NCBI GenBank assembly: GCA_036346225.1
Contig: JARFIW010001176.1
Span: forward strand, 2,989,884 to 3,053,883
Length of the DNA: 64,000 nt
From: Platerodrilus igneus
Lineage: Eukaryota; Arthropoda; Insecta; Coleoptera; Lycidae
Reading direction: 5' to 3'
The stretch's first letter is position 1; each line of letters begins with the position of its first letter. This document shows, in pieces, positions 44,640-56,299 of the stretch. The position numbers were made by a program, and so were the translations under genes. The notes under the pieces were generated by a model. It worked only from the letters and a program-made list of their open reading frames with translations. It did not search any database and was not told where the DNA came from.

Positions 44640-45720
44640 GATTTAGTGATAGGGACTTGGAATGTAAGGTCATTACTTAGAGTAGATAAGTTTTCGAATT
44701 TATTAGTCGAAATGAAAAAGCAAAGCTGGACATTTTAGGTATTAGTAAGGTGAGATGGACAGATAGTAATGATTTTTGGAAAGATAATTATAAAAGAATT
44801 ACAACTTTTTCAACTAACGGACAGGCAGGGGTAGGAATAGTGTTAGATAAAAGATTAGGACATAAAGTTAAACAGTACTTACAATTTAGTGATAGAATAA
44901 TTATGGTTAGATAGTACAAAACCCACAGACAATATTATAGCACAGGTTTACATGCCAACAAATCAGTACGAGGATGAAGAAGTAGAAAAGGTAAATGAGG
45001 AAATAAATAGGATAGTGAGAAAAGTAAAGATAGAAGGTAGTGAGAGAAAAATGGTAGGAAAATTTGGGTATGGCAGACGAAATGATAGAAGAGAAAGATT
45101 CGTTGAGTTTTGCCAGGAACATAGATTAGGAACTGTAAACACCCTATTCGAACAAAATGTTAGGAGAAGATATACCTGGAAAGCGCCAGGTGATAGGGCT
45201 AGATACCAAATAGATTATATTTTAGCTAAACAAAGATTTAGAAATCAAGTTAAAAACTATCGTAGTTATCCAGGGGCTCACATAGATAGCGATCGTACCT
45301 TGGTTAAAATGAAGTGTAAGCTAAAATTCAAAAAAATTGAGAAAGGTTAAAAGAGAGGGTTGGGAATTAGGTAAGCTTAATGATAGTGAGGTAAAAGAGG
45401 AATATAAACAAGTATTAGATATTAAGATCAAAGAGATAGCTATAGGAAGTACGTATAAAATAGATGGAATGAAATAAAAAGAGCTGTACTTGATACAGCA
45501 ACACAGACCATAGGTAAGAAAGAAATAGAAGCGAGAAAACCCTGGGTAACAAAAGAGATATTAGATTTAATAGAGAATGGAAGAAATCTTAAACCTTTCA
45601 GAGAATTGGATAGTGAAAGTGAGCAAAAATATAATAGAGTTAGGAATAAGAGTGAGTGTAGAAAAGCTAGAAATAAATGGATGGAAGAGAATTGTAAGTA
45701 AATACAAGAAGATTTGAGAG
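44640..45720 (+). pseudogene. Family-2 LINE endonuclease region, broken
   Basis: RFDLVIGTWNVRSLLRVDKF (the APE-type start) lies near 44640, followed by QAGVGIVLDKRLGHKVKQYL near 44825-44880. Next come MPTNQYEDEEVEKVNEEINR (44952), a NTLFEQNVRRRYTWKAPGDR block, YQIDYILAKQRFRNQVKNY and the end of the domain at AHIDSDRTLVKMKCKLKF, where the usual catalytic SDH His is replaced by Arg. The GDFN segment is altered to GKFGYGRRN. An in-frame stop comes just after 44735. The domain would nick the target DNA. With these changes it is inactive. Confidence 0.8.
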
Positions 45721-45726
45721 TAAGTA

Positions 45727-47528
45727 TGTAACGTGCATTTTTATAGTTTTAACATTTTACGCTTTTATACTCAATTCGTAAGTACCTTTCAGCAATTACT
45801 AGTTCTATATTTTATATTTATTAACTCGTGTGTAGTAATTTAAAGATAGATAAATTGAAAATTATAAACCGCTTGTAATTGATTATAAATTGCATCGTCC
45901 TTGTCTTGCGGTTCGTATAAATTTTGTTGCTTATGTGAATATACAAGTCTAGATAAGAGACGATAAGAAGTTGTTAATGGAACGAGTTGAATAAACAGAT
46001 GAGGGGTCGAGTTTTGTTCTTGGTTCCTATATAATACTTACGTTAAAAATACTGCTTCCTTCTTTGCTTTGACAATAGTGAGAATTAATACGAAATTCTC
46101 GTATTGTTCCTGAACAAGCGCGGCACGATTTTAGTTGTTTTCTTGTGAAATAAAAGTTGTATTTTAACTGTATAAAGTGTAGTTCTAATTCCTTTTTGAA
46201 GGCAGTATGCTATATATGTAACGTGTTTGGTTGACCACAAGTGTTGTGGTAAGGTCATTGACGGACGGTTTTTAGTGATACGCGTTGCTTTACTAACTGT
46301 GTTTTTTTTAGTTAATTTGTCTTTTTTATATTTGAACTGTGTGTGCGATCTAGTTTTCGTGGTTCTTTTGTTATTAGAGTAGTGCATACTTTGAATTATC
46401 CAAATACAGTTTTAAGCTTGAGTGCTTCAAAAACAAATGATGATACAGTTGTAGCAGGTTTAGTAGAAAAAGGTTGCTTCTTATAAACAGGTATCTCCTT
46501 CACTTGTAAAGACAGTTGAGACTGTAGTTTCTGAATTTTCTAACCCCAACGAATCTAAAATAGATCTTTGTTTGCGCAAATTTTCGTTATTCAAAAGCAT
46601 TAGATTTGTCTTTGTTACCATAAGTAGCAAGTAAAACACCTCGCGTTACTGCTAGTTTAATGCATTACATCGTGCCTTGAAAGCGTGATTCTAAATTTTT
46701 ATTACCATTTCTTTGTTTCGATTTGTGTTACAAAAGATTTCGAAATTATTGTCTCAGGAAATAGAGTGAACAAGAATTTATCAATGCTACATAGTTCCAT
46801 CAGCATGATAATGTCTGCTGCTAACGCCAGTGAAATACATAGGTGTGATTAGTGTAAAGTGTAAGAAATTCCATCAACACCCTCACAGTCAAGGGTGAAG
46901 TGCTTCGTTAGTGCAGGACATCGTGAATCTCACACTTGCGTTGCAAGGAAGCGTGGCTGAAGGACTTTTGTAACTTGAACTATTTCCTACTTGTTATTAC
47001 TTTAAATATCTATCCGTTGCTTTACCATATCTTTGTCGTTCTGATACCTTTTACAAAAGACTTGCGTGATATTTTAAAACATAAGAAAAAAAAAGAAAGA
47101 AAGATTAATACTACTGAATTACTCATATCAATTGTGTCTTACCTATTTATTTTCTTTTAACATTTTATCTGATTTATGTTTAATTGGTGTGTGAGGAAAC
47201 GTTTCTGCTACTCCCCAATATTACCTCACTTTGTAATAAAAAATTTTATAATGCTTTTACCGTTGTTACATTATATAGATTATCCAAACAGTTTTTTTTA
47301 CATACTACCTAGTACTGAATAATTTAGACTTATCATTGCTGCTATGCTTATTCTTTTCTTTATTTCAGGTTGGCTTAACTATTTTTCTTGCAAGTATTGT
47401 TACTAACTCCTTACAGCCGCATACATTATATGTGGGTCTGCTTTCTACGACCCCCCCTAATCTCCGATTGAGCCCGGTCATTTCTTTGAGTTTCTTTGTG
47501 TTACGCACGTCTACGAGCCAACGTAGCA
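45727..47528 (+). mobile_element. Solo LTR (1.8 kb) interrupting the family-2 LINE
   Basis: It starts TGTAACGTGCATTTTTATAG and ends GAGCCAACGTAGCA. The flanks AGTA (45723-45726) and AGTT (47529-47532) make an imperfect 4-bp TSD. Its start and end resemble the LTRs at 17377-18609 and 34482-35801, and TTTATTTCAGGTT plus CTCCGATTGAGCCCGGTCAT near its end are shared with the array at 32-36 kb. Removing it lets the LINE reading continue from EENCK-type to KKFFGEDRKKYNG-type sequence. The length, greater than its relatives, suggests further inserted sequence within. Confidence 0.65.
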
Positions 47529-47544
47529 AGTTAGACAGACAGGG

Positions 47545-49182
47545 CTTACAGAGCAGTTAAAAAGTTTTTCGGGGAAGATAGGAAAAAATATAATGGTATT
47601 AAAGATGAGAATAATGAGCTTCTAATAAATAAAGTTGAGGTAGCAGATACATGGAAAAGATATACAGAAGACTTATATAAGGGAGACGATATGGATGAGT
47701 TAGAGAACGACCAAAAACTGGATATAGAAATAAGGTTCTCAATATTAAGAGAGGAATATGAAAGAGTTGTTAGGAATCTTAAACTAAATAAAGCGCCAGG
47801 GATAGATGATATACCTGCAGAATTAATAAAATATGCAAGTCAGAAAATTTTAGATAGATTATATGAACTAGTAAAAGTAATATATGACACAGATAAGGTC
47901 CCAATAGATTTCGAAAAAAATATTATCCCAATCGCAAGAAAGTCAGGAGCTGATAGGTGTAAGATTTTTAGAATTGTTAGTTTAACTTTCCATGCTTCCA
48001 AAATACTAACAATAATTATTAAAAATAGAGTAGAAGCTTTGACTGAGAATTATTCAGGCGAAGACTAATATGGTTTTCGTAAAGACAGAGGGACTAGATA
48101 CTAATGATTAGGTTAATTATCGAAAAAAGGTTACAAAAAAATAAAAAGACTCATTTAACGATTGTTATGTTCAGGGTTTTGCGAAAAATAGGAATCTCTC
48201 ATAGGAAGAGAAAAATTATTTACAGTCTATATAAAAACCAAAGCGTAGTAATTAGATTTGATGAAATAAAAAAGGAAGCTAAGATTAGAAATGGTGTTAG
48301 ACAGGGCTGTATACCGTCTCCCTTGATTTTTAATGTTTATATTGAGGAAGCTTCAAACTAAAGCTATAGAGGGAAAAGAGATAGGTATTAGTGTACAGGG
48401 ACAGAAAATAGACATGTTTCGTCCTGCAGTTGATATAGCCATTATTGCAGAGTCTAGAAAAGAGTTAGGGGAGTTTCTAAAAATTTTAGATGAGATACTA
48501 AATAGTAACTATAGTATGAGAATTAACTCTCGAAAGACAAAGATAATGACAAATGAGTTACAGCCTAGCTCTAAACCAAAATTAAAAATAGGAAATACCG
48601 AGTTAGAGGAGGTAGATGAATTTTGCTATTTAGGTAGTATAATTACAAATGACGGACGTAGCAGAAGGGATATTAGTAGCTAGAATAGCTCAAGCTAAAA
48701 AAATGTTTTTTAAAAAGAAATACTTACTAATAGCTAATATTATTAGATTAGATAATAGAAAATTTTTCTTAAAGTCGTACGTATGGAGCGTTCTGTTATA
48801 CGGTAGTGAGACTTGGATAATTAAAGAGGTAGATAAGGAAAAGATAGAAGCTTTTGAAAATTGGTGTTATAGAAGAATGTTAAAGATTAGTTGGACAGAT
48901 AGAGTAACAAATGAGAAAGTTTATAGAAGGGTAGGTGAGGAACCCTGTATGTGGAAACAATTAAAGGTCAGGTGAGATAGAATGATAGAGCACCAGTTAA
49001 GACACGAGGTACTGTTTAGTAAGGCCTTAGATTATAGACTACCAAAAAAAGATAGAGTAGGAAGACCTAGACAAAGCTATATTAGTCAAATTATTAGAGA
49101 TTTAGGTTATGAAAGGTATGTACACCTTTTTAGACTATCTCGGAATAGAAAAGAATTTAGAGCTGCGTCAAACCGAACTTAA
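47545..49182 (+). pseudogene. Family-2 LINE reverse transcriptase and C-terminal region, broken
   Basis: Open pieces in order: NLKLNKAPGIDDIPAELIKY (47691-48068), then GVRQGCIPSPLIFNVYIEEA (48104-48361), then a degenerate palm (48333-48683). There the catalytic pair reads AVDIAII instead of ADDIAII, so one Asp is lost, followed by EVDEFCYLGSIITNDGRSRR. Next come SYVWSVLLYGSETWIIKEVD (48649-48975) and the C-terminal RPRQSYISQIIRDLG and LFRLSRNRKEFRAASNRT (48982-49182). At least four frame changes separate them. A deletion/stop near 48066-48110 removes the block between GFRKDRGTR and the palm. Confidence 0.85.
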
Positions 49183-49205
49183 GTAAGTTTGAAAACAAAA
49201 CAAAA

Positions 49206-50815
49206 TGAAATAAATAAAAATCAGTTAACTAAATGTCACCATGACATAATTCACAATTAGTTAGCGGTCTGGCATGTTGGCAGCGATTTGTTGCTTAAGC
49301 CTTGAAACGAATATTGTTTTTTGAGGCACCTGCCCTACGTTTATAGAAAGCCAGTGAAACTAATTTTTCTTATATATAGCTGGCCTCACGTTATGAGCAA
49401 GTGTAACTAAGTCTTCCGACATAACTAGGGGTCTATTCCTTGGGTAGAGCTATGAGAAATGGGGGGGTAAGTCGAATTCTGATTGTAAGTTGAACTTAAT
49501 CCAAAACAAATAGGCGCCACCAAGTCCTGACTTATTTATCATAATAGCGTGGTATATTTCTAGGGGCGGACGTGGAAACCCAAAGAAAAAAAAATCGCCT
49601 TCGATGACAGAAACCCGTCTTAACTGAATAAGACGCTGCTCCTGTAAGAAATGGTAATAATTAGCTTAATAGAAGGGTGGAACACTATTTGTGTACCACA
49701 AACATACCTAAAGAAATATTAAAAAAAATATCTCCTATATAAAGTTGACATCAAAATTCCACTCTTAAGGATATTAGTTTCCTGTAGTTAGGTTTGACCA
49801 TATTTGATCAAAATAAAAAAACTTTAATCTTGAACCAATAATTTACTCAAAAGATTCTCTTTTAAAACAAAATTCAATTCAACAAAATTTCATAAATAAT
49901 TAAATGAGTTCATGGGTTTTAAATTAATGTTTATCAAAATAGTTGATAATCAAACATTTTAAAACTTAGTGTAAACTTGTTACAAAAACAAAGGTCCGAC
50001 CCGTGCAGATCTGTTCGAGGGGTTACAATTTAAAACATAGTTACTCAAGTTTCCTTATCTAAATTATTTGTGTTAGTTTTAATTTCTAATAAAAAAACAG
50101 ATCACAAAAATGTTCTTGTTACTCAACTTAGGCAAACGTTGTTCAAAGCATATGTTTACTAGAACACATGTGTCAGCAGTATATTGCAGACAAACAAGTG
50201 ACGTCAAAAACACCTGTCGCTGTTACCAACAGTACAAAATGAACCACGTGTATGGTTTCTTAAACCATTAAAAATTGTGAATGATAATTTTAACACTGGA
50301 AAATTCCAGCACAACAAATAATTGAAATTTTATAATATTCGTGCTTTTATGCACTAAACAAAATAGCGTGTTTCTAATTTGAAACACGGAAAATTTCTTA
50401 AAGTTATCTACGAACCAAAGCTGCGTTTTGTAGCTGTGAAGAGGTGTTGTAATATCAAACGTAATCACCATACTTCCATCAGCTGCTGAAATATGTTGAA
50501 CCCCGTTGTCTCATCAAATAACATCTTTACGTTTTGTAGTAATATGGTCTTCTACAAATTAGTCAAATTTTCCATCATCAAAGTTACTTCCTACAGACTG
50601 TAATACAAAGTGGTTTTACATCAGTGGTTGGAATAGTTGTTTTCAAAGTTGCTTTTATTGTGGTTACTTGCGCGCTAAATAAAATATCTCAATTAAACAA
50701 ATTAAATAACGTTCGTAGGATACCATCCGCTATTTAAAGATGGATCTCGACTGCTTAAAATGTAACCGCAAATTGGCGGCCTGCTTCCAATCGTACATTT
50801 TGACTCAACAATCTC
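49206..50815. other. No gene recognised (1.6 kb)
   Basis: A+T-rich with a few short frames (for example 50268-50471 minus) that resemble nothing I know. It lies inside what may be the split BEL/Pao element. Confidence 0.45.
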
Positions 50816-50817
50816 GC

Positions 50818-50890
50818 ATGGCCGACTGGTTAACACGCTCGCTCCAACGACGGCGTGTCCCAAGGGGGGGCTTTCAACCAAAACGCGCCT
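50818..50890 (+). repeat. tRNA-Ser/Leu-like head, possible SINE or tRNA pseudogene
   Basis: ATGGCCGACTGGTTAACACG is close to the 5' arm and A box of class II tRNAs (TGGCCGAGTGGTTAAGGCG type), followed by a CCAACGACGG anticodon-arm-like stretch. The B box is poor (GGCTTTCAACCAA). It is not related to the SINE family at 3.9 and 21.3 kb. Confidence 0.35.
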
Positions 50891-51204
50891 GCGAACAGTT
50901 ATCGAAGGCACAGATATTTAACTATATATAGAATGCTACATATAGATACAGTTTTAGCGTATTACCAAACTTGTTAAATGTATTTTACTTATTATCTTAA
51001 TAAAAGCGTTTTATAATTTTGCACTTTTATGGATGGATTTAATAACCAAGAAATAAAATTGTTACAGCCTGACCATAACATATAATTTACACTTTTTCTT
51101 TTTTGGAGGGAAAGCCAGGTAATATTTCATTTCCTTATAAAGGTGAATCATGTAAACATGTTGGAGTTCTTTAACAACCATCAGGTAGCTAATATTTATG
51201 TAGA

Positions 51205-51385
51205 TCCAGGTAGGTAGGAAAAAGAGTATAGGAAGACTTAGACCAAGTTATATTAGTCAAATTATTAGAAATTTAGGTTGTGAAGGGTATGTAGAACTTT
51301 TTAGATTAGCACAGAATAGAAAAAAAATAAGAGCTGCCTCAAACCGACCTTAAGTAAGGTCGAAAACAAAATGATGATGATAGGG
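51205..51385 (+). mobile_element. Family-2 LINE 3'-end fragment
   Basis: GACTTAGACCAAGTTATATT through GCCTCAAACCGACCTTAAGT matches 49056-49195, and it ends in an ATGATGATGAT tail. It is 5'-truncated at about 51205. It abuts the BEL/Pao integrase segment at 51380. Confidence 0.75.
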
Positions 51386-51960
51386 CATGATGAGAGTTGG
51401 TGGAAGACTCCACAATTTTCATATCACAAAAAATTCGCATTGTTCTAAAGGAACACTAGCGGTTGCTACAGCTCGTCGATAGGCACTATTATCTTCAGTA
51501 AAGGATAGATATTTGATTCCTTCGTGTCGCCATCTCGCTATGAAGGCCGTTCATCTAAATTTGAGATACTTCCTTCCCCTTTTTTACAAAGCTTACTCTG
51601 AAGCCATAATAAATGGTTTTCCTTCTTCTCGCATTTAACCATCTTATATATTTCACGTAACTAGAGTAGACTGTGATGGCCTTTTTCTAATCATGGGCCT
51701 TAAGGGTCGAAGATGTAAGACGTTCAAATTTTACATGTGTCCTTTTATTTGTTTTGCTATGAATGCTGTGCACTTGGAGTTAGTAACAGACTCAGTACAG
51801 AAACCACTTTAATGATGTTACGCCGATTTGTTGCTTGTACATGTATTATATTTCGACAATTAAACTAACTTCGTTGGTGGCGACGCTGAACTTAAAGAAT
51901 TAAATACGTTTTGGAATAATTTGTTACTTGTTTCATAGGGGTGGGACTGTGCAATAAAGT
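51380..51960 (+). pseudogene. BEL/Pao integrase region, broken
   Basis: Reading starts GMMRVGGRLHNF (51385-51420), the conserved BEL/Pao entry to integrase, and continues through a LKNTPVATA-like degraded zinc region. The core is recognisable from VDCDGLFLIMGLKGRRCKTF (about 51670), CFAMNAVHLELVTDS and ALRRF-like TLMMLRRFVA, to YFDN.TNFVGGDAELKELNT (about 51855-51905), which contains two of the three catalytic acids. The last Glu region is not recognisable. Stops and frameshifts are frequent. With 43835-44197 it probably represents one element split by later insertions. Confidence 0.68.
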
Positions 51961-53217
51961 TTATGGTACGAACTTTTAGACTTCTAGAGCGTGTCAAAAA
52001 CCATCCTGGCATTCTTATATTATGCCAGGATCATTCTTATATTATTCTATGAAACAATTTTTAAAGTTTGTAACTGCATCTCTCTCAATCGTATAATACA
52101 AGCATGAATCAACAACCCTTGAAACGCAAAAAATTTTGCGCAAGCAAACACCAGAGATTTAATTATAGCCAACTACACAAAGAACAATTCATACATAATC
52201 CGTTTATTAGAATACATATTTTGTTTGAATGTAATTTTCGCTATTAAAAGAATATTTTTATTGTGGCTATCTCTGGTCAATTAAATCCAATAATGTCCCC
52301 AAATGAATGTTCAATGAACACCGATTGTTTAATAAGCACCTAAACCCTATTATAAATTTTCCCCGGCGTCAGCAAATCGTTAGTTCGTTAAAAATTTAAT
52401 TATACTTCACTCAAAGTGCTTTGTGATTATCCGGAAATTTACTAAATTATTCATGAGGCAACAATACAAAGCCTACTTTGTATTCCTTTATCATTTGTGG
52501 GCAAGGTAAAACGACGAATGGGCCACGTAACCGGGAAAGTATTTTTAGCACGACAAAAGTTGTTTAGCTATAAATTTAGATAAAATGTGTGTCGTACAAA
52601 AATGTTTTCTGTGTAAATAAACTTTAACGATTTGAAAGTACTGTAAATATTTTATTTTTATGTTATCTATTCGTGTTTAATTGCCACACATTCTCTGTAT
52701 AATTTTTTTCCATTAAACTAAAACGTGAGTATGTTATTATTGTTTGCGATATTTCAAGGAAAGGTACGGAAATGAGTGTATGTGTCGAGCTGTACAGCAA
52801 AAGAAAAATTAGCGTGTTTATAATTGCCGTAGTATGTTAATGAATCCATTCGCACATAATTTAACCCACGCCTAGATGGTATTGCTCAAACTGAAAATAT
52901 TCTAGTTGCACCTGCTCGCTATTCATTAACACGTTTGTTGCGATATAAGCAAAGTATCCCACATAACAGCTCAAGCTGTGTTATGCCCGGATCCTTCTTA
53001 ATCTTGAGTACCGCACCTTGCAACAATCAATTACGGATAAAATATAGTTCAGTAAAATTTCAGATGACTTTACCCTGAGCTAAATATTGGCAATATCTCT
53101 TCCTTCCTCTTCTACTTTTAATTTTTGCCTTTGTACAGCGTGGCGCAAAAGAACTTTAGGATTTTAAATTTTAATGATTCTTTTCTGAATTAATTTTTAT
53201 CGAGATTCTCTCCCATT
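51961..53217. other. No gene recognised (1.25 kb)
   Basis: A+T-rich DNA between the BEL/Pao remnant and the older family-1 LINE. No recognisable frames or repeats apart from a short duplication ATTCTTATATTAT near 52013 and 52029. Confidence 0.5.
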
Positions 53218-53992
53218 CTGAACGTACCTGCACCTTGAAGAAGTTCTCAAATACTAGAACGGGTCGAATGGCTTGCGTGTTTCAATGAGCTAAAGAGCCA
53301 AATTAGTGAGATCTTTAGTGAGAAACCAGGCTAACACAGGTCCCCGAAAGCGGGTAGCAGCTCTTTCGGTAGTGGTGGAGACCGTGAGGGTCGGTGTGAC
53401 TCTCTAAAACACACTAATGCGATGCGCAAGACAAAGGTAAACAACCACATCACCTCACAAGAACACATCGTACTTAAATTGTTATTTAAGATGATGACAT
53501 CCTCTGAAGTAGAAAATTTTTGAGTTAAAATAATCCCACATTCGGATCTCTGGGAGAGGACTACTTCGGAGGGTGTGATCGACAAGTTTAAAAGAAGAGC
53601 ATGAAACACTTTGCGAGTCGGAACATGGAATGTCATGAAGTAAGTAGGTAACCTAGATTATCTAGAAATTGAGATGGATAGGTTAACATTAGACGTAGTA
53701 GGGATTAGCGAAGTTCGGTGGCTAGAGGTGAAGAGGTTTTTAAAGCGGAGACTTTAGGGTAAATCATACTTCATCAGAGGAAGGAAACTCGGGTGTGGGG
53801 ATAGTTGTGCGAAAAAAGATAGGACGCTGTGTAGAAAACTACTTACAAAAGAACGAAAGAGTACTCATGGTTATAGATTAAAACCAAAACCGGTAAATAC
53901 AATAATAATACAATGTACATGCCCACCTCTAGCTACAGTGAAGAGGAAGTAGAAGCGATCTACAAAGATATTAAAGACATAACAAGATTTAT
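53218..53992 (+). mobile_element. RTE-like LINE (family 1), outer copy C, left part
   Basis: It starts TGAACGTACCTGCACCTTG like the other 5' ends. It contains the 5' untranslated region and the endonuclease start (IGMLRVGTWNVMK-type, EIDRLTLDVVGISEVRWLEV-like, YMPTSSYSEEEVEAIYKDI) with several frame breaks. It ends at AAGATTTAT (53984-53992), the left copy of the TSD of inserted copy B, and continues at 59118. Confidence 0.8.
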
Positions 53993-54402
53993 CCATTTAA
54001 CCATTTCGAATGGACCTGCACCTTGCCGAAGTTCTAAATTACTAGAACAGGTGAAATGTCTTGCGTGTTCTAATAAGCTAAAGAGCCAAACTACAGGTCC
54101 AACCAAAGTAGTAGGGTCGTTAGTGAGGAGCCAGACTAAGACAGGTCCCCGAAAGAGGGCAGCGGCTCTTTCGGTACTTAGATTGGCAGAGACCATAGGG
54201 GTCGGTATGACAGTCTAAGACACACTACCGCGATGTGGAAGGCAAGGGAAACCCCCACATTATCTCCCAAGTACACAACGTACTTAAATTGTAACAAACA
54301 TGATGGCATTCTCTGGAGTAAAAGATTCCGGAATTAAAATAGTCCCCCATTCGGATCTCCGGGAGGGGACTACTTCGGAGGATGCAATCGGAAAGTTAAA
54401 AT

Positions 54403-56290
54403 AAAAGTCGGGAACATTCTGCGAGTCGGAGCCTGGCATGTTAGAAGTATGAAGCAAGTAAGTAAGCTAGAGAACCTAAAAATCGAAATGAATAGGTTAT
54501 CACTAGACATAGTAGGAATCAGCGAAGTTCGGTGGCCAGAGGCGGGGGATTTTTGGAGTGGAAACTTTAGGGTAATTCATACAGGAGCAGAGGAAGGAAA
54601 TTTGGGTGTGGGGATAGTTATGCGGAAAAAAGATAGGATACTGTGTAGAAAATTACTTACAAAAGAACGAAAGAGTACTCATGGTTAGATTAAAATCTAA
54701 ACCGGTAAACACAGTAATAATACAAGTATACCTGCCCACCTCAAGCCACAGTGAGGAAGGGGTAGAAACGATCTACAAAGATATCGAAGACATATTAAGA
54801 TACGTAAAAGGACATGAAAATTTAATAATTCTTACAGTTTAAAGTCGCTAATTCTTACCTTTTAAAATTCAAATTCTTACATTTTAAACGTTCACAAATA
54901 CAGCTCCGCAAGCGCGGTATATTAGACACCACAGCAGTTGGTAACGCTAATCTTTATACAGATTTTGGGCGGTCCCATCTGACAATGACGTCACCAATGC
55001 ACAAATTTAATACGCAATTATCGGAAAATATAAATTTAAGACAATAGTTTATAACAGCGAAATACTCACATGAATATGTCCCTGAGTTAAAGTTGGCTTC
55101 TGTTGAAGTCCATCAGGGCTACTGATGGCCCTTTTAAGGCAATTAACGGAGGGTACGCCTAACGTACATCCCAATGGCTTCGACGGGATCTCAGTGCTCC
55201 ACTCCGGGGTGATTAAAGATGGTGCTTGCTCCGGTGCTGTTGGCGGAGCACGGACATCCGGCTCGTTCTAGGGTCGTGGATTACTCCAGGGTCGTATCAG
55301 ATTCCTATATGTAGCGGAACGATAAGGAATAGGTTAATTAGGTAAAGATAAACAAAGATAAGCAAGGGAAATCTACATAATAAAAATAAAGGTACAATAC
55401 CAGACACAACCGCCCTTCTCGATGTTCAAAGGCAAACGGCCACGTTATAGCGTCTCACGCAAACATTTCTCCCACTTTTTCTCCGCCACTCGCGTCGCGC
55501 GATCTGGCGCAAACGCACTCTGACGTGACGGAAATATACGCCAAGCCTTTTGAATTTGTGGCGCGAAACTTCCGCACGTAAAAATTAAGCTAAGACAATG
55601 TTTAGTGCCAATTTGGCACGTAACATAATTACGGGGGATTTTAATGCCGTGGTAGGTGAGGGTAGGGAAGGAGCGGTAGTAGGTTTATTTGGTTTAGGCA
55701 CGAGAAACGACAGGGGAAATAAGCTGGTAGAATTTTGCGACAAGAACAATTTAATCATCACAAACACATTATTTCAACATCATGTTAGAAGACGATATAC
55801 GTGGAAGATGCCAGGAGATATAGGAAGATATCAAATAGACTACATTCTTGTTAGACAACGGTTTAGGAATCAAGTAAAAGACTGTAGACGCTACCCAGAA
55901 GCAGATATAGATACTGACCACAACATCGTAATTATGAAGGCTGCACTTAAATTTAAGAATGCGAATAAAAGAAACGTAAAAAGGCACTTGGACTTAGAGA
56001 AACTAAAAGATAAAGATATTCAAGAAAGATTCGAAAAAGAGTCAAATGATTTGCTCAAAGATTTCGGGAAAATATCTGATACTAAGGAAGTAGAAACAAA
56101 ATGGAATAACATTAAATCCAGCCTAGACATGGCGGCCAGAGATATTCTGGGGTATACACAAAAAGAAAATAAGAAACCATGGATAACAAAGGATATACTG
56201 AATTTAATAGAAGAAAGACGAAAATATAAAAATAAATTAGACGAAACAGGCAAACAGACATACAAAGCCATAAAATGGGAAATTATTTGA
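54403..56290 (+). pseudogene. Family-1 LINE endonuclease region of copy B, split by an LTR
   Basis: The APE-type start LRVGAWHVRSMKQVSKLENL lies near 54420-54480 (first ATG of the open piece at 54449), with LDIVGISEVRWPEAG carrying the catalytic Glu. The frame shifts near 54688. After the LTR the domain resumes at 55626: ITGDFNAVVGEGREG (Asp/Asn pair), then TWKMPGDIGRYQIDYILVRQ. DIDTDHNIVIMK carries the Asp-His pair. The segment then runs to 56290, where a stop follows KAIKWEII. The endonuclease nicks target DNA to prime reverse transcription. All catalytic residues I can place are present, so this copy was inactivated mainly by frame breaks and the LTR. Confidence 0.85.
54830..55625 (-). mobile_element. 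Solo LTR in the endonuclease region, TSD TAAT
   Basis: This 796-bp block is flanked by perfect TAAT duplications (54826-54829 and 55626-55629). Its plus strand ends TTTGGCACGTAACA, so it is an antisense member of the TGTTACATGCC family of 31295-31833. It shares AACGATAAGGAATAGG-, GGGAAATCTACAT- and GACGTGACGGAAAT-like landmarks. The other end reads TCTTACAG rather than TGTTACAG. It lies between LIIL and TGDFN coding sequence. Confidence 0.8.
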
Positions 56291-56299
56291 AAATGCAGG

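Larger units (their letters stand above)
44215..49205 (+). mobile_element. RTE-like LINE (family 2), split by a solo LTR
   Basis: A second family with the same layout as family 1 but clearly diverged sequence. It opens with a 5' region (GCCTGCTTATCGTAAAAGGC near 44306), followed by an endonuclease part (44640-45700), a 1.8-kb LTR insertion (45727-47528), and RT and C-terminal parts (47545-49180). The 3' end reads CAAACCGAACTTAAGTAAG and is shared with the fragment at 51205-51385. TSDs are not clear. Confidence 0.82.

Noticed and set aside
50702..50931. Overlapping plus and minus frames of 63-69 codons
   Set aside because: The region is better explained by a tRNA-like head. Neither translation resembles a known protein.
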